Below are positions 20,511 through 30,283 of a DNA stretch of 64,000 nucleotides, piece by piece; the first letter of the stretch is position 1; each line of letters begins with the position of its first letter. The notes under the pieces are model-generated. The model made no database searches, was not told the origin of the DNA, and saw nothing but the letters and a program-made list of their open reading frames with translations. Made by a program: the position numbers and the translations under genes. This DNA comes from Monoplex corrugatus (Eukaryota; Mollusca; Gastropoda; Littorinimorpha; Ranellidae). The stretch lies in contig JAPXFY010000022.1 in assembly GCA_030674185.1 (NCBI GenBank), positions 36,489,040-36,553,039 on the forward strand, written 5' to 3'.

Positions 20511-22315
20511 AGTTCTAAGTAACAAGCACGACAGACAGAGGATACCTGGCTGTGGAAGGAAAGAGTTTGGTCCAGTACAACTCCAAGATTACGCACGGAT
20601 GTGGAAGTGTGGATTACCGAGTCTTCAAGCTGGATAGAAACAGGGATAGGCACAGTAGACAGAAGTCGCTTTGATGCAATAAATATAAATTCTGTTTTGT
20701 CATTATTCAGCTGGAGTTTGTTGCATGTCATCCAAGACTTTATGTCAGAAATGCAGAGCTGTGTGCGTTGAATTATAGAAGGGATAGTGGAGGGATGGCC
20801 AGACATGTAGATTTGGTTGTCATCAGAAAAACAGTGATGGGATATGTGATGATGGGCTACAATGTCAGAGATGGGCTGAGTGTACAAAATAAAGAGAATA
20901 GGGCCTAAGACAGAGCCCTGAGGAACACCGTACTTCAAGATGGTAGGATTAGAAGAGACACCATTTATGGAGACAACTTGTACACGACCAGAAAGGTAGG
21001 ATTGAAACCATGACAGAGCAATGCCAGAGATACCAAAAATATTCTGAAGTCGAGGAAGAAGAGTATTGTGATCAATAGTGTCGAAGGCAGAAGAGAGATC
21101 AAGAAGAGAGAGAAGGGACACCTGACCATTGTCTAGAGTAGATAGCAGATCATTCACAATCTTCAAAAGAGCAGTCTCTGTACTATGACCAGAGCGATAG
21201 GCAGATTGCAAAGGATAGAGAAGGCTGTTGCAATCCAGGTGTTCCTGGAGTTGGAGAAGTGCGATCTTTTCAATAATCTTAGAAAGAAAGGACAGATTGG
21301 AAACAGGACGGTAGTTTTTCAGGTTTTCAGGATCAAGGGAGGGTTTCTTTAGAAGAGGTTGAACAATAGCTGTCTTGAGAATAGAAGGAAAACATCCAGA
21401 AGTGAGAGAGTCATTTACAATGACAGTGATGTAGGGAAGCAAATCGTGAATCAATTGGGATAAAAGAACAGATGGAAGGGGATCAAGTGCACATGTCTTT
21501 ATGGTAGTTTTATGAATAACTTCACTGACAACAGCTTCAGTCACAGGCTTAAATTCATTAAACAGGTTTCCAGTGAAAGAGTCATAGGGAACATCTGGTA
21601 ACATTGCTGACTGAGAGTCGAGGCTTGAACGAAGATCTTCAATTTTGTTACTAAAAAAGTCACAAAATTTCTGTGGTAGATTAGAGGGATAGACAGGCGA
21701 AGGAAGTGGGGATGATTTTATTCTCCCCATGAATGCATTGGTGACCTTGAACAGTTGTTTTGTTGTAGTACATGCAGTGATTTTTGAATTATAATATGCT
21801 GACTTGGCTTGTTGTACTAAGGTATTTACTAAATTGTTAGCAGCACGCATTATCTGTTTGTGAATTTCTAGTCCACTTTTAAGCCATTGTCTCTCAGCCC
21901 TTCGTCTTGCACGCTTAGCATCCAGTACTTGTTCTCCAGCAGCTGGAAACCAGGGCGACGGTGGTCGGGTGGAGATTTTCCGTCGAAGAACAGGAGCATG
22001 GCGATCCATGACGTCTTGAAGAAGGCTGTTGAACAGCCCGGCAGATAGGGCAGGAGCCGACTGAAGAGCGGCCAGCACATCCGATCTAAAAGCCACAAAG
22101 TCGATGGATGCCAAGTCACGCTTCTCAATGTAGCGGGGAGGCTTAGAGGGAACAGGGAGGTTCAGCATGGCTAGAACAGGGTAGTGGTCCGAAGTCAGGG
22201 ACAAGCTGGTCGAGACAGACTCAACCAGTTCTCCTTCAGGGTGAATGATCCAGTCGAGGATATGGGCAGACTTGTGGGTAGGGGAGGTGACAGCTGGGAT
22301 AGATGAAGGATTCAA
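20453..22315 (-). CDS. LINE ORF2: endonuclease C-terminus plus reverse transcriptase (FSDD)
   Basis: 620 codons open. The N-terminal part has SLTSDHYPVLAML, the SDH catalytic motif of the APE-type endonuclease. RT landmarks: [62 protein letters not shown] and HHCFSDDNQ (about 20818-20840). The catalytic box is FSDD rather than YADD. The frame ends after YLELRK, where a small deletion shifts it; the remaining domain continues at 20412-20023. The copy is defective. Confidence 0.88.
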   Translation of the reverse strand: MNPSSIPAVTSPTHKSAHILDWIIHPEGELVESVSTSLSLTSDHYPVLAMLNLPVPSKPPRYIEKRDLASIDFVAFRSDVLAALQSAPALSAGLFNSLLQDVMDRHAPVLRRKISTRPPSPWFPAAGEQVLDAKRARRRAERQWLKSGLEIHKQIMRAANNLVNTLVQQAKSAYYNSKITACTTTKQLFKVTNAFMGRIKSSPLPSPVYPSNLPQKFCDFFSNKIEDLRSSLDSQSAMLPDVPYDSFTGNLFNEFKPVTEAVVSEVIHKTTIKTCALDPLPSVLLSQLIHDLLPYITVIVNDSLTSGCFPSILKTAIVQPLLKKPSLDPENLKNYRPVSNLSFLSKIIEKIALLQLQEHLDCNSLLYPLQSAYRSGHSTETALLKIVNDLLSTLDNGQVSLLSLLDLSSAFDTIDHNTLLPRLQNIFGISGIALSWFQSYLSGRVQVVSINGVSSNPTILKYGVPQGSVLGPILFILYTQPISDIVAHHHISHHCFSDDNQIYMSGHPSTIPSIIQRTQLCISDIKSWMTCNKLQLNNDKTEFIFIASKRLLSTVPIPVSIQLEDSVIHTSTSVRNLGVVLDQTLSFHSQVSSVCRACYLELRKHYNSHFCTHSFQTRLL

Positions 22316-22444
22316 GAAGATCCATGAGACGCGACGGATATGTATTTAACATTTATTGATGAAAGTCTCGAGTTTGCTGGTACTTGACTTTGCTGATCTC
22401 CAAGCCTCTGATCCATTCAGAAGAACAGATTTCACACTGGTACT

Positions 22445-22866
22445 GAATATCCTCATCCCCATCTCTGTAGTCTGATAGAACAGAATAGATCCATATCCTC
22501 TGAACAATGTTTACTGCCATCTCTGTAGCCTGATAGAAGAACAGAATAGATCCATATCCCCTGTGAACAATGTTTACTGCCATCTCTGTAGCTTGATAGA
22601 ATAGATCCATATCCTCAGTGAACAATGTTTACTGCCATCTCTGTAGCCTGATAGAACAGAATAGATCCATATCCCCAGTGAACAATGTTTACTGCCACAT
22701 CTGTAGCCTGACAGAAGAATAGAATAGATCCATATCCCCAGTGAACAATGTTTACTGCCATCTCTGTAGCCTGATAGAATAGAATAGATCCATATCCCCA
22801 GTGAACAATGTTTACTGCTATCTCTGTAGCCTGATATTAGAACAGAATAGATCCATATCCCCAGTA
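22445..22866 (+). repeat. 63-bp minisatellite, left arm
   Basis: Units carry GAACAATGTTTACTGCCA, TCTGTAGCCTGATAGAA and AATAGATCCATATCCCC. Copies start near 22502, 22567, 22620, 22679, 22743 and 22802, with lengths of 53-65 bp. The array is cut by a LINE and resumes at 24089. Confidence 0.93.
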
Positions 22867-22958
22867 TAATAATAATAATTACAATATTTATATAGCGCAA
22901 AATCTTGATAAAATCAAATCTAAGCGCTGAAGCAGACACGCAAGCACGCACACACACG

Positions 22959-23009
<51 letters not shown>

Positions 23010-24088
23010 GCATGGCTATAAATGGGGAGAAAGAATAAAAGCAATAAAAGCAAGAATAAAAGCAATGGAAAATTATAGAGAGCATAGCATATACAATTAT
23101 ATATTATGACCATGTGATTCCCCTCCGAGCGGAGACAGGCTGCAGGGGGGGGGGGGGGGGGGGATTGAGTGAGGTTAGGATTTTATGTGGAGGAGAAAAG
23201 TGTGTTTTGAGAGCGGACTTGAAGGAGACAAAAGTAGGTTGCTGACGGACTGAGAGAGGAAGTTTGTTTCAGGAGAGTGGACCAGAAACAGAGAAGGCTC
23301 GTGGACCATAGGTATTGAGCTTAGTGCGTGGAAAGCGAAAAGTCAGAGGATCGGAGGCAGAGCGGAGGGTACGTGAGGGAACATAGATCTCAAGTAGGCT
23401 TGACAGGTAATCGGGGGCTGCGTTATTGAGGCTTTTGTAGCACATGGTGTCTAGTTTGTACTGTATGCGCTTTGATACAGGGAGCCAGTGAAGTTGTGCC
23501 AGGAGAGGAGATATGTGGTCAGCTTTTTTCTTTTTCAGTACAAGGCGTACAGCATTGTTTTGAATGCACTGTAGGATGTGAATGGTGGAGGCAGGAAGAC
23601 CAGACAGGAGTGAATTGCAATAGTCAATGCGAGACATGAAAGAGAGAACGAGTTTTGCAGTTGTTTCGACAGAGAGAGACTTCCTGATCAGCCTTATACG
23701 ATGGAGATGATAGTAGCAGGATCTGGCAGTTTGAGAAACAAAGTTGTTCATGGAGAGGGTAGAGTCAATGCAGACACCAAGGTTTTTAGCTGAATCAGAA
23801 ATTGGGACTGATGTGTTACATAATGGGAGAGAAAGAGGAGGCAGCTGAGAAAGTTTCTGACGGGTGCCAATGAGGATAGCTTTTGTCTTGTCGTCATTAA
23901 GCTGAAGTTTGTTGAACGTCATCCAGTTCTTAATGTCTGAGTAACACTCAGTGGTGCGAGTCAACAGGCGCTGTATATTATCAGGTGAGTCACTGTCTTG
24001 AAGTTGGGTGTCATCAGCATAGAAGTGGTGTTTTATAGAGTGGGAGTTGATGATGGTGGACAGGGGGGAGGTGTAAAGAGTGAAAAGA
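22867..24088 (-). mobile_element. L2-like LINE, YADD subfamily, 5'-truncated, copy 2
   Basis: Inserted into the 63-bp minisatellite. On the minus strand it begins at VLGPVLFTLYT, contains HFYADDTQ, runs to GPRAFSVSGPLS and shifts frame near 23270; a G18 run (23146-23163 region) and a CA tract (22938-23012) follow, then the hairpin and (ATT)n tail. Array sequence CCAGT flanks both ends and may be the target duplication. Confidence 0.9.
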
Positions 24089-24105
24089 ACAGGGCCAGTG
24101 AACAA
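23269..24105 (-). CDS. LINE RT fragment (YADD)
   Basis: About 270 codons, nearly identical in translation to the C-terminal half of the protein at 12262-13785, including RIDYCNSLLSGLP and LHWLPVSKRIQYKL. The N-terminal RT motifs are absent. The first few codons lie in the minisatellite. The frame is lost at a single-base change before NKLPLSVRQ. Confidence 0.85.
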   Translation of the reverse strand: MFTGPVLFTLYTSPLSTIINSHSIKHHFYADDTQLQDSDSPDNIQRLLTRTTECYSDIKNWMTFNKLQLNDDKTKAILIGTRQKLSQLPPLSLPLCNTSVPISDSAKNLGVCIDSTLSMNNFVSQTARSCYYHLHRIRLIRKSLSVETTAKLVLSFMSRIDYCNSLLSGLPASTIHILQCIQNNAVRLVLKKKKADHISPLLAQLHWLPVSKRIQYKLDTMCYKSLNNAAPDYLSSLLEIYVPSRTLRSASDPLTFRFPRTKLNTYGPRAFSVSGPLS

Positions 24106-24302
24106 TGTTTACTGCCATCTCTGTAGCCTGATAGAAGATCAGAATAGATCCATATCCCCAGTGAACAATGTTTACTACCATCCCTGTAGCCTGATAGAAG
24201 ATCAGAATAGATCCATATCCCCAGTGAACAATGTTTACTGCCATCTCTGTAGCCTGATAGAAGATCAGAATAGATCCATATCCCCAGTGAACAATGTTTA
24301 CT
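24089..24302 (+). repeat. 63-bp minisatellite, right arm
   Basis: Three regular 63-bp copies plus a partial one, continuing the array at 22445-22866. Confidence 0.93.
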
Positions 24303-24639
24303 GAATAAAGTGCATTGCCCTCATGCCACACTTTTCATTCTCCAACAGACACCAAATTCAAGTTTACTCAAGCTAAGTTCCAATGCCAAAGTCCATAGGA
24401 GCATGGCTTGGTCATTTATTTGTCCTGAAAACTCAGAAAGGAAATATGACGCAGAATGATCAAAAGATTACAGATCAACAACTGGCAACTGTCCAAGGGC
24501 ATAAAAGAAGACAATGGTGAGTCAAATCATTTGTAAATTTCCTGACAGTATAAGACGTAAAATCCATGGGCTAGTTACAACCTCCTGAACTGGCCTGCTC
24601 ATGGGTGTATGTGCTGGCTTTAGGCTTGTGTCATGATCA

Positions 24640-24735
24640 CTTTGGATCTTCTCCGTCACATGGCACCAGAGGCATCAGTGCATGTGGAATTCAGTCCGAG
24701 AGTGGAGATGTCATCTTGAGAAACCAACACTGAAA
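24640..24735 (+). repeat. Dispersed repeat, copy 2
   Basis: Matches 3590-3685: TTGGATCTTCTCC, GGCATCAGTGCATGTGGAA and GATGTCATCTTGAGAAA. The remaining sequence between 24303 and 25287 shows no gene. Confidence 0.55.
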
Positions 24736-25287
24736 CTGAAAGTTGGAAAACGTTTTCTGTTTTACAGTTATCACATATATTTCAAGTGGTGGTGGTTGTT
24801 TATTTTTCAGCTCAAACCTTGCCAATACTTTGGAATGTATGCGTCTTTGCTATATGATGCACACTACCCACACAGGAACATTTATCGCACAAACAGCAAA
24901 TAAATTCAGAGGCTTTTTTTTTGTTTTTCTTTATACACAAAAATATCATTATCTGGTGAGTTAAGAAATTTCAGACAAAAAAATAGTACTTCATGACATC
25001 AACATCACTTCAAATATTAAAAAAATTCCATGTCCGCTGATGGTTACCAGCTTGAGCAGAACAATTTATCAAGTTATTCTTCAATTGACTCAGAGTAAAC
25101 CAAACTCACATAAGCATATAGCATTCATATCATCCATATAATGAACAGCTGAAAGACAAGTGGGAGGAGGTGCAAACACTTGTATTCTGTTGTGACAAAC
25201 ATAAGTGCACTGAAAATTACCTGGACCACAAGTAAGCTTGCTGAGTAGATGAAAGCTTTTGATATATCACCATTAACAGGCAAGTTT

Positions 25288-25350
25288 GAAAGGTCACATC
25301 CACAGTGTGAAAGGTCACATCCACAGTGTGAAAGGTCACATCCACAGTGT
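25288..25350 (+). repeat. 21-bp tandem repeat, 3 copies
   Basis: Three perfect copies of GAAAGGTCACATCCACAGTG plus T. It is followed by C/T-rich sequence and by G runs at 25456-25474 and 25518-25529. Confidence 0.9.
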
Positions 25351-25639
25351 GACAGTCCCCCATCTCCCCCTCCCTCACCCGTAACAATGAGGAACAACTT
25401 CCATTATGGCTGCATGAAGATGAGAAATATCAGGACAAGAAATATAAATGCCTTTGGGGGGGGGGGGGGGGGGGAACAAGTAAGCCCTACTATTATGAAA
25501 TCATGCATGACTGAAAGGGGGGGGGGGGGTGAATATCAGATGACCAAAGGTCCAATGAACAGCTGCACAACCGGGGGGGGGAAGAACTGGTTCACCGAGT
25601 GGCTACACACACATTGAGGTGGGAACTGTTCTCGCTATT

Positions 25640-25800
25640 TCTGTTTAAATCCCATCCGAGTGTGTACAGCCATATCAGGGTTATAACCATTTCAAAACAT
25701 ACATCATACTTCAACAGGAAAAAAAGGAAAAGAAAATTAAGTAGGCCTACACATATAATGCATTTGCACACATAATCTAAGGAGATACCCCTGGCATTGA
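25640..25800 (-). repeat. SINE-like dispersed repeat, copy 1
   Basis: Shares AGCCATATCAGGGTTATAAC and GCATTTG…TAATCTAAGGA with 58115-58300. On the minus strand the TAACCCTGATATGGCT phrase resembles 3' parts of mollusc SINEs; that resemblance is from memory. Confidence 0.6.
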
Positions 25801-26124
25801 CCACTCTGTCCATCTTATACAGGGGATTAAAAAAAAACATACCTGAATACAAATTTAAACATAACCAAGTACACTAAAAACATACATAAAAATGGGCCTA
25901 AATTATCTAAAATTGCTTCTGCATATCTCATCTCCCTAGAGCCAAAAATGCACTTAACACATGTAACCAATTATCATTCCTAAGAGAAAGTATGCAAGAC
26001 TTTATCGAACACATACAAATGAATGGACCAAGAAGGCAGAAAAGGGTAGGAAGAAACAACAGACAGCAAAGGTACAAGACAGGAACAAACAGAGTGACAG
26101 AAAAGAGGAAATTTCTGGCACAGA

Positions 26125-26200
26125 ATTTCCAGAAAGTGGGGATATTATTTAATACTGAAAGAGCCCCTGGCAGCCCCACGGGGGTGAGGGGGGAACTGGT
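26125..26200 (-). repeat. SINE-like dispersed repeat, second fragment
   Basis: GTGGGGATATTATTTAATAC and GAAAGAGCCC…AGCCCCAC match 58235-58290, a part missing from the copy at 25640. 26230-27215 holds no recognised gene. Confidence 0.55.
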
Positions 26201-27189
26201 GCCTTGTCTGGCAAAACAATCTTATTACTGAGGAAGAAAACTTGTCCTTGAGTGGTCAAAGAATCTGAACTATTGAGGGGAGAACTCGTCCTTTAGTGGC
26301 TACACAATCTGACAACTGAAGCAGAAGCTAGTCTCTTGAGTGGATACACAATCCATATACAGTTAAGGAAAACAGTTTTTATCATGAGGAAGTAAATAAC
26401 AGATGTTATTTCCTATTTCAGTGATCCTCCAAATCTGGTATCTAACTACCATGATGCACTCAGGATCTCCTGATCTGAATGAATGAAGTTATTTCAGAAA
26501 ACCAATGCCAAGTTTACCACCATTGTCTCAATTCAGTCTGATCAACAGTGATTAGTTGTAAACTCATAATGCCCAACATACAAACACTCTGAACTTCTGA
26601 CTGCTACTTTTTTGTCAATAAACAGAATTCAAACATGCTATAAGGGATGCATTGACAAAATGAGTGAACATATTTTCAGTCTCAACCTCAGCTGTGGCTA
26701 AAGATGCAAAAATTGTACAAAAGGTTATTTATGACTATTACCCCAGATCAAGTTGGTGCGAATAGCAAAATATAAATACTGTACCCAACAACCACTGTTG
26801 AGACAGAAACTGGAAACAAGTCCCACACAATTAACAAGAAACACCCACAGGTGCTGGATGGGACCGCACAACAATGCCTCACCACCAGCCAAAAGTCACT
26901 GCTAAAAGTCCTATGCAATGTGAAATGTCTACACCCATCTCCAAACCTGGACAGAAGTGATCATTCATTGAGAAATCAGATTAGCAGATTCTGGACAAAA
27001 ACATGCTTGTTGCATTTGAACAATCCTGACAGAAGGCATTAACAGAAAAAAATAGAAAAGGAAAGAAAAGCAGATCCCCAAAAGGTTTATAGTTGACATA
27101 TAACGATGATATTTCACATGAAGCATTCTTACTTTTATCAAATTACATTTGAAAATGAAAGTGCAATCTGTTTTTCCCTTTATGAGATA

Positions 27190-27221
27190 GCCACAAATGA
27201 ATATTTAGCAACATTCATATA
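27190..27221 (+). repeat. 32-bp minisatellite, single left unit
   Basis: One unit (GCCACAAATGAATATTTAGC + AACATTCATATA) separated from seven more at 28907 by the hAT-like transposon. Confidence 0.85.
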
Positions 27222-28900
27222 CAGGGTTCGCACAGTCCTTAAAAGTCCTGAATTTTGAGGGCATGCTTTTTAAGGCCTTAAAAGTTCTTAAAAATCAGAC
27301 TTTTGCTGAAAGGTCTTTAAAAAGTCCTTGAGTTTTGTCACTGCCTATGATTTTTGATAAAGTCTGTGTAAAATCTTGAGTTTGTAAAAAAAAAAAAAAA
27401 GGTTGAAATTGAATTGAAAAAAAAAAAAAAGAGAAAGTCTGAGTCGGAGTTAAGATCGACGATCTCACCGATACGTCGTCTGCTATAGGTCAAAACACCA
27501 GAATTACGGGCCTTCATGGCGCATGCGCGTACATGAAAAAATGTTTCACCATTTTGAAATTGAGAAGTCAACATGCCGGGGAAGTGTTTGTTTAACGTGG
27601 TTTGGCTGGAAAAAGACGAATACAAAGAATGGCTGCAGGCAGACCCAATGGAGACAGATGCAAGGCCTTTTGCCGCATTTGTAAGAAGACCATAGACATT
27701 CGTTCAATGGGAGAATCGGCTGTAAATACCCATGGAAAAGAGAAAAAACACTGCGACCTGATGAAGGCTTCAAATCCCGCAGTTCGTCTTTCGAATTTTT
27801 CTACAAAAAATTCTACAATGAGCGATCCCATCACTTCTAGCAGTTCGTCATCCTGCAGTTCATCAACCAACTGTTCTGCTCAAACTCAGATGTCAGTGAA
27901 CAGCCTGAACCGTACTAAAACAGAGGCAATGAAAGCTGAACTACTGTGGACTTTAAAAGTAGTGACAAGTCATTACAGCTTTCGTTCGTGTGAAGGCATT
28001 TTAAATCTGTTCCAGCGAATGTTTCCGGACAGTGCTGTTGCCAAACAGTTTCAATGTGGAGAAAGAAAAACTGCATATCTGACAGTGTTTGGCATTGCTC
28101 CCTACCTTCAGTCTGTGTTGAAACAGAAAATAAGAAGCGAGTCAGCATATGTATTGCTCTTTGATGAAAGTTTGAACAAAGAACTGCAGAAAAAGCAAAT
28201 GGATATTCATATCCGTTTCTGGGACAATGATACAGTTCACTCTCATTACTTAAGAGTTCATGGGACATGCAGCAGCTACTGACATTTGTGACCATCTTGA
28301 ACCACTTATTGAAGAGCTGGGTTACAACAAGTTAATGCAGCTGTCCATGGATGGGCCGAATGTGAATTGGAAGGTTTTCAACAATCTTCAGGATCAAGTG
28401 GAAAAACACACTCCATGCCCCCAGTGTTGTGACCTGTAGTTTTAGTTATAGAGACATTTTACCGTCAGTGACTTCAAACATACATGTATTTGTGTCTACT
28501 GATCACAAGAACTGAAATTCCTTATGGACTACAGGCAAACAAACATTTTTGTCAACTGCAGGATTGGAGAATCTGTTGTGTGCAGCAAACATTTTCAAAC
28601 ATTTTGTCAATTTATCACAATAAGTGAGAATCCGACATTTGCTCTGCTGTATTGTAAGAAACAAACATTTGTGGCTATACTGATATAAACAGCTGAAATT
28701 CCTAAAGAAATATATGCTTGCAGAGGATCCATGATGTGAGTATTGAAGAGTAACAGCGAATGATTTAATTTGTGTCAGAATTTCATGATTATTTTTCTTA
28801 AAGTTATCCTTGAAGTAAGTCCTTAAATTAAAAAAAAAAGTGCTTCAAAAGTCCTTAAAAAGTCCTTAAATTTGTTGTCTGGAAATCTGTATGAACTCTG
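27222..28900 (+). mobile_element. hAT-like DNA transposon, internally deleted, 6-bp TSD
   Basis: The ends are imperfect inverted repeats: CAGGGTTCGCACAG on the left, and CAGAGTTCATACAG when the right end is read on the minus strand. Flanking CATATA (27216-27221, 28901-28906) is duplicated relative to the surrounding minisatellite unit. Subterminal regions carry repeated GTCCTTAAA motifs on both sides. Inside is a BED-finger transposase lacking its C-terminal half. hAT elements usually make 8-bp duplications, so this would be a 6-bp subtype or a diverged relative. Confidence 0.75.
27629..28282 (+). pseudogene. hAT-like transposase N-terminal region
   Basis: From ATG 27629 the protein opens with a BED-type zinc finger: FCRICKKTIDIRSMGESAVN then THGKEKKH, giving C-x2-C … H-x4-H. 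A serine-rich linker follows, then LTVFGIAPYL, LLFDESLN (candidate first catalytic Asp) and HIRFWDNDTVHSHYL. A one-base shift near 28255 ends the frame. The next frame continues FMGHAAATDICDHL and LSMDGPNVNW (candidate second Asp) to a stop near 28438. The rest of the catalytic domain and the hATC dimerisation region are absent, so it is not functional as it stands. Confidence 0.7.
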
Positions 28901-28906
28901 CATATA

Positions 28907-29130
28907 GCCACAAATGAATATTTAGCAACATTCATATAGCCACTAATGAATATTTAGCAACATACATATAGCCACAAATGAATATTTAGCAACATTCATA
29001 TAGCTACAAATGAATATTTAGCAACATTCATATAGCTACAAATGAATTTTAGCAACATACATATAGCCACAAATGAATATTTAGCAACATTCATATAACC
29101 ACAAATGAATATTTAGCAACATTCATATCT
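28907..29130 (+). repeat. 32-bp minisatellite, seven units
   Basis: Seven consecutive 31-32-bp units with GCCACAAATGAATATTTAGC. They continue the single unit at 27190. No gene is seen from 29131 to 29512. Confidence 0.92.
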
Positions 29131-29516
29131 TTACCTTGTTACAGCTGTAATATTTGGGGAGGAGGGGCAGAAAGAAGTATGGCGCATGATCTATGGAAAT
29201 CAATAAACTATGAAGAATTTGCATTCATGTGCAATAAATGCTGTGCCAAAATAAGTGGTGCTAGTGCTATGCATTCCAAAGCAATGAAGCAGTACAATGT
29301 ATGATGTTTGCATGAACAGGCTGTTAACATTCCTGAACAAGACCACTGAAACCAGCACTGTGCTTGTCAAGGATATGTTTCATAACATCTTACTACTGAC
29401 TGCATGAAACCACTATGATTGTCATAAATGTACAAACATGACAATGGGATGCTTCATCAGGCTTTCATTCTGCAAATATATGCAGCCTGAGAAACTGCAC
29501 CTTTACTTGTTATTAA

Positions 29517-30279
29517 CTCTTTGAAGACGTAATATAGTTGCCTTGCACAACCACTGTAGACGCGATCAACGGGACCTGCCACAACCCTTGGAGACGCACG
29601 ATTTTGGGGGGTTTTCAAAAAATTCTCAAAAATACAGATTTTACAGCACAAGAACATATTTTATATCAAAATAAAATTCAATTTACGCTCTTTGAGCTGA
29701 AGCTACATACAAGGACAATACATCTATTCTACTTACCTTCCTAGAAGGTGAAATGGGGTAGGGTTTTGGCTCTGGGAAAGAAGTTTTTGATTGACAGTAA
29801 TCCAACACATAAAGTCAGTAAAACACCCATTCTTGACCAGGTAATCCAGAAATCCAGGTAATCACAAGTCCTTGGTATGACCAGAAGATATAAAAGAACA
29901 AACACAGCTTTGTTTTCACACAGGTGAAGCAGCAAAGTGATTATGACGATCCTTTGAAGAAGAAGGCCTAAATGTCGCCATTTTGGTGCAAGGACGGTCA
30001 CTCCGGTTGGTTTGGATAAAGGCAAAAACTGTAACTAATCGGGATAAAATCGATGCAAGGGAAGCAACAAACACTTCAGAAGATACCAAAGAGTGTTCCT
30101 ATATGTGTACTTAGTTCCCCTAGACCAGCGACCGGCTTGCATCTATTTTTAAAAACCGCAGTGGAATATCCGCTATCAAGTTTTTAATGGTTTGGCCAGC
30201 TGCAGCGGAATGTCCGCTGTCACGTCTCTAATGGTATGGCCAGCTGCAGCGGAATATCCGCTGTTACGTCTCCGAAGAG
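29517..30279. mobile_element. TTAA-flanked inverted-repeat element (piggyBac-like or Kolobok-like)
   Basis: TTAA at 29513-29516 and 30280-30283 flanks inverted ends CTCTTTGAAGACGTAA and (right, reverse complement) CTCTTCGGAGACGTAA, 14 of 16 identical. Near the right end there are three tandem copies of a 50-bp unit containing the hairpin CAGCGGAATATCCGCTG or close variants (30160-30265). No transposase frame is recognised, so it is a non-autonomous element. The superfamily is inferred from the TTAA target only. Confidence 0.75.
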
Positions 30280-30283
30280 TTAA

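Larger units (their letters stand above)
19790..22340 (-). mobile_element. L2-like LINE, FSDD subfamily, copy 1
   Basis: Minus-strand element with the end of the endonuclease, full RT, post-RT region, CA tract in the 3' UTR (19857-19976), 3' hairpin (AAGCGCTTAGGGC … TTAAGCGCC) and (TTA)n tail at 19790-19806. 5'-truncated within the endonuclease; a frameshift near 22320 separates RLMDLLES from the long frame. Confidence 0.92.

Noticed and set aside
29741..30025. 94-codon hydrophobic minus-strand frame as a membrane protein gene
   Set aside because: It lies inside the TTAA element, has no recognised motif and no splice context.
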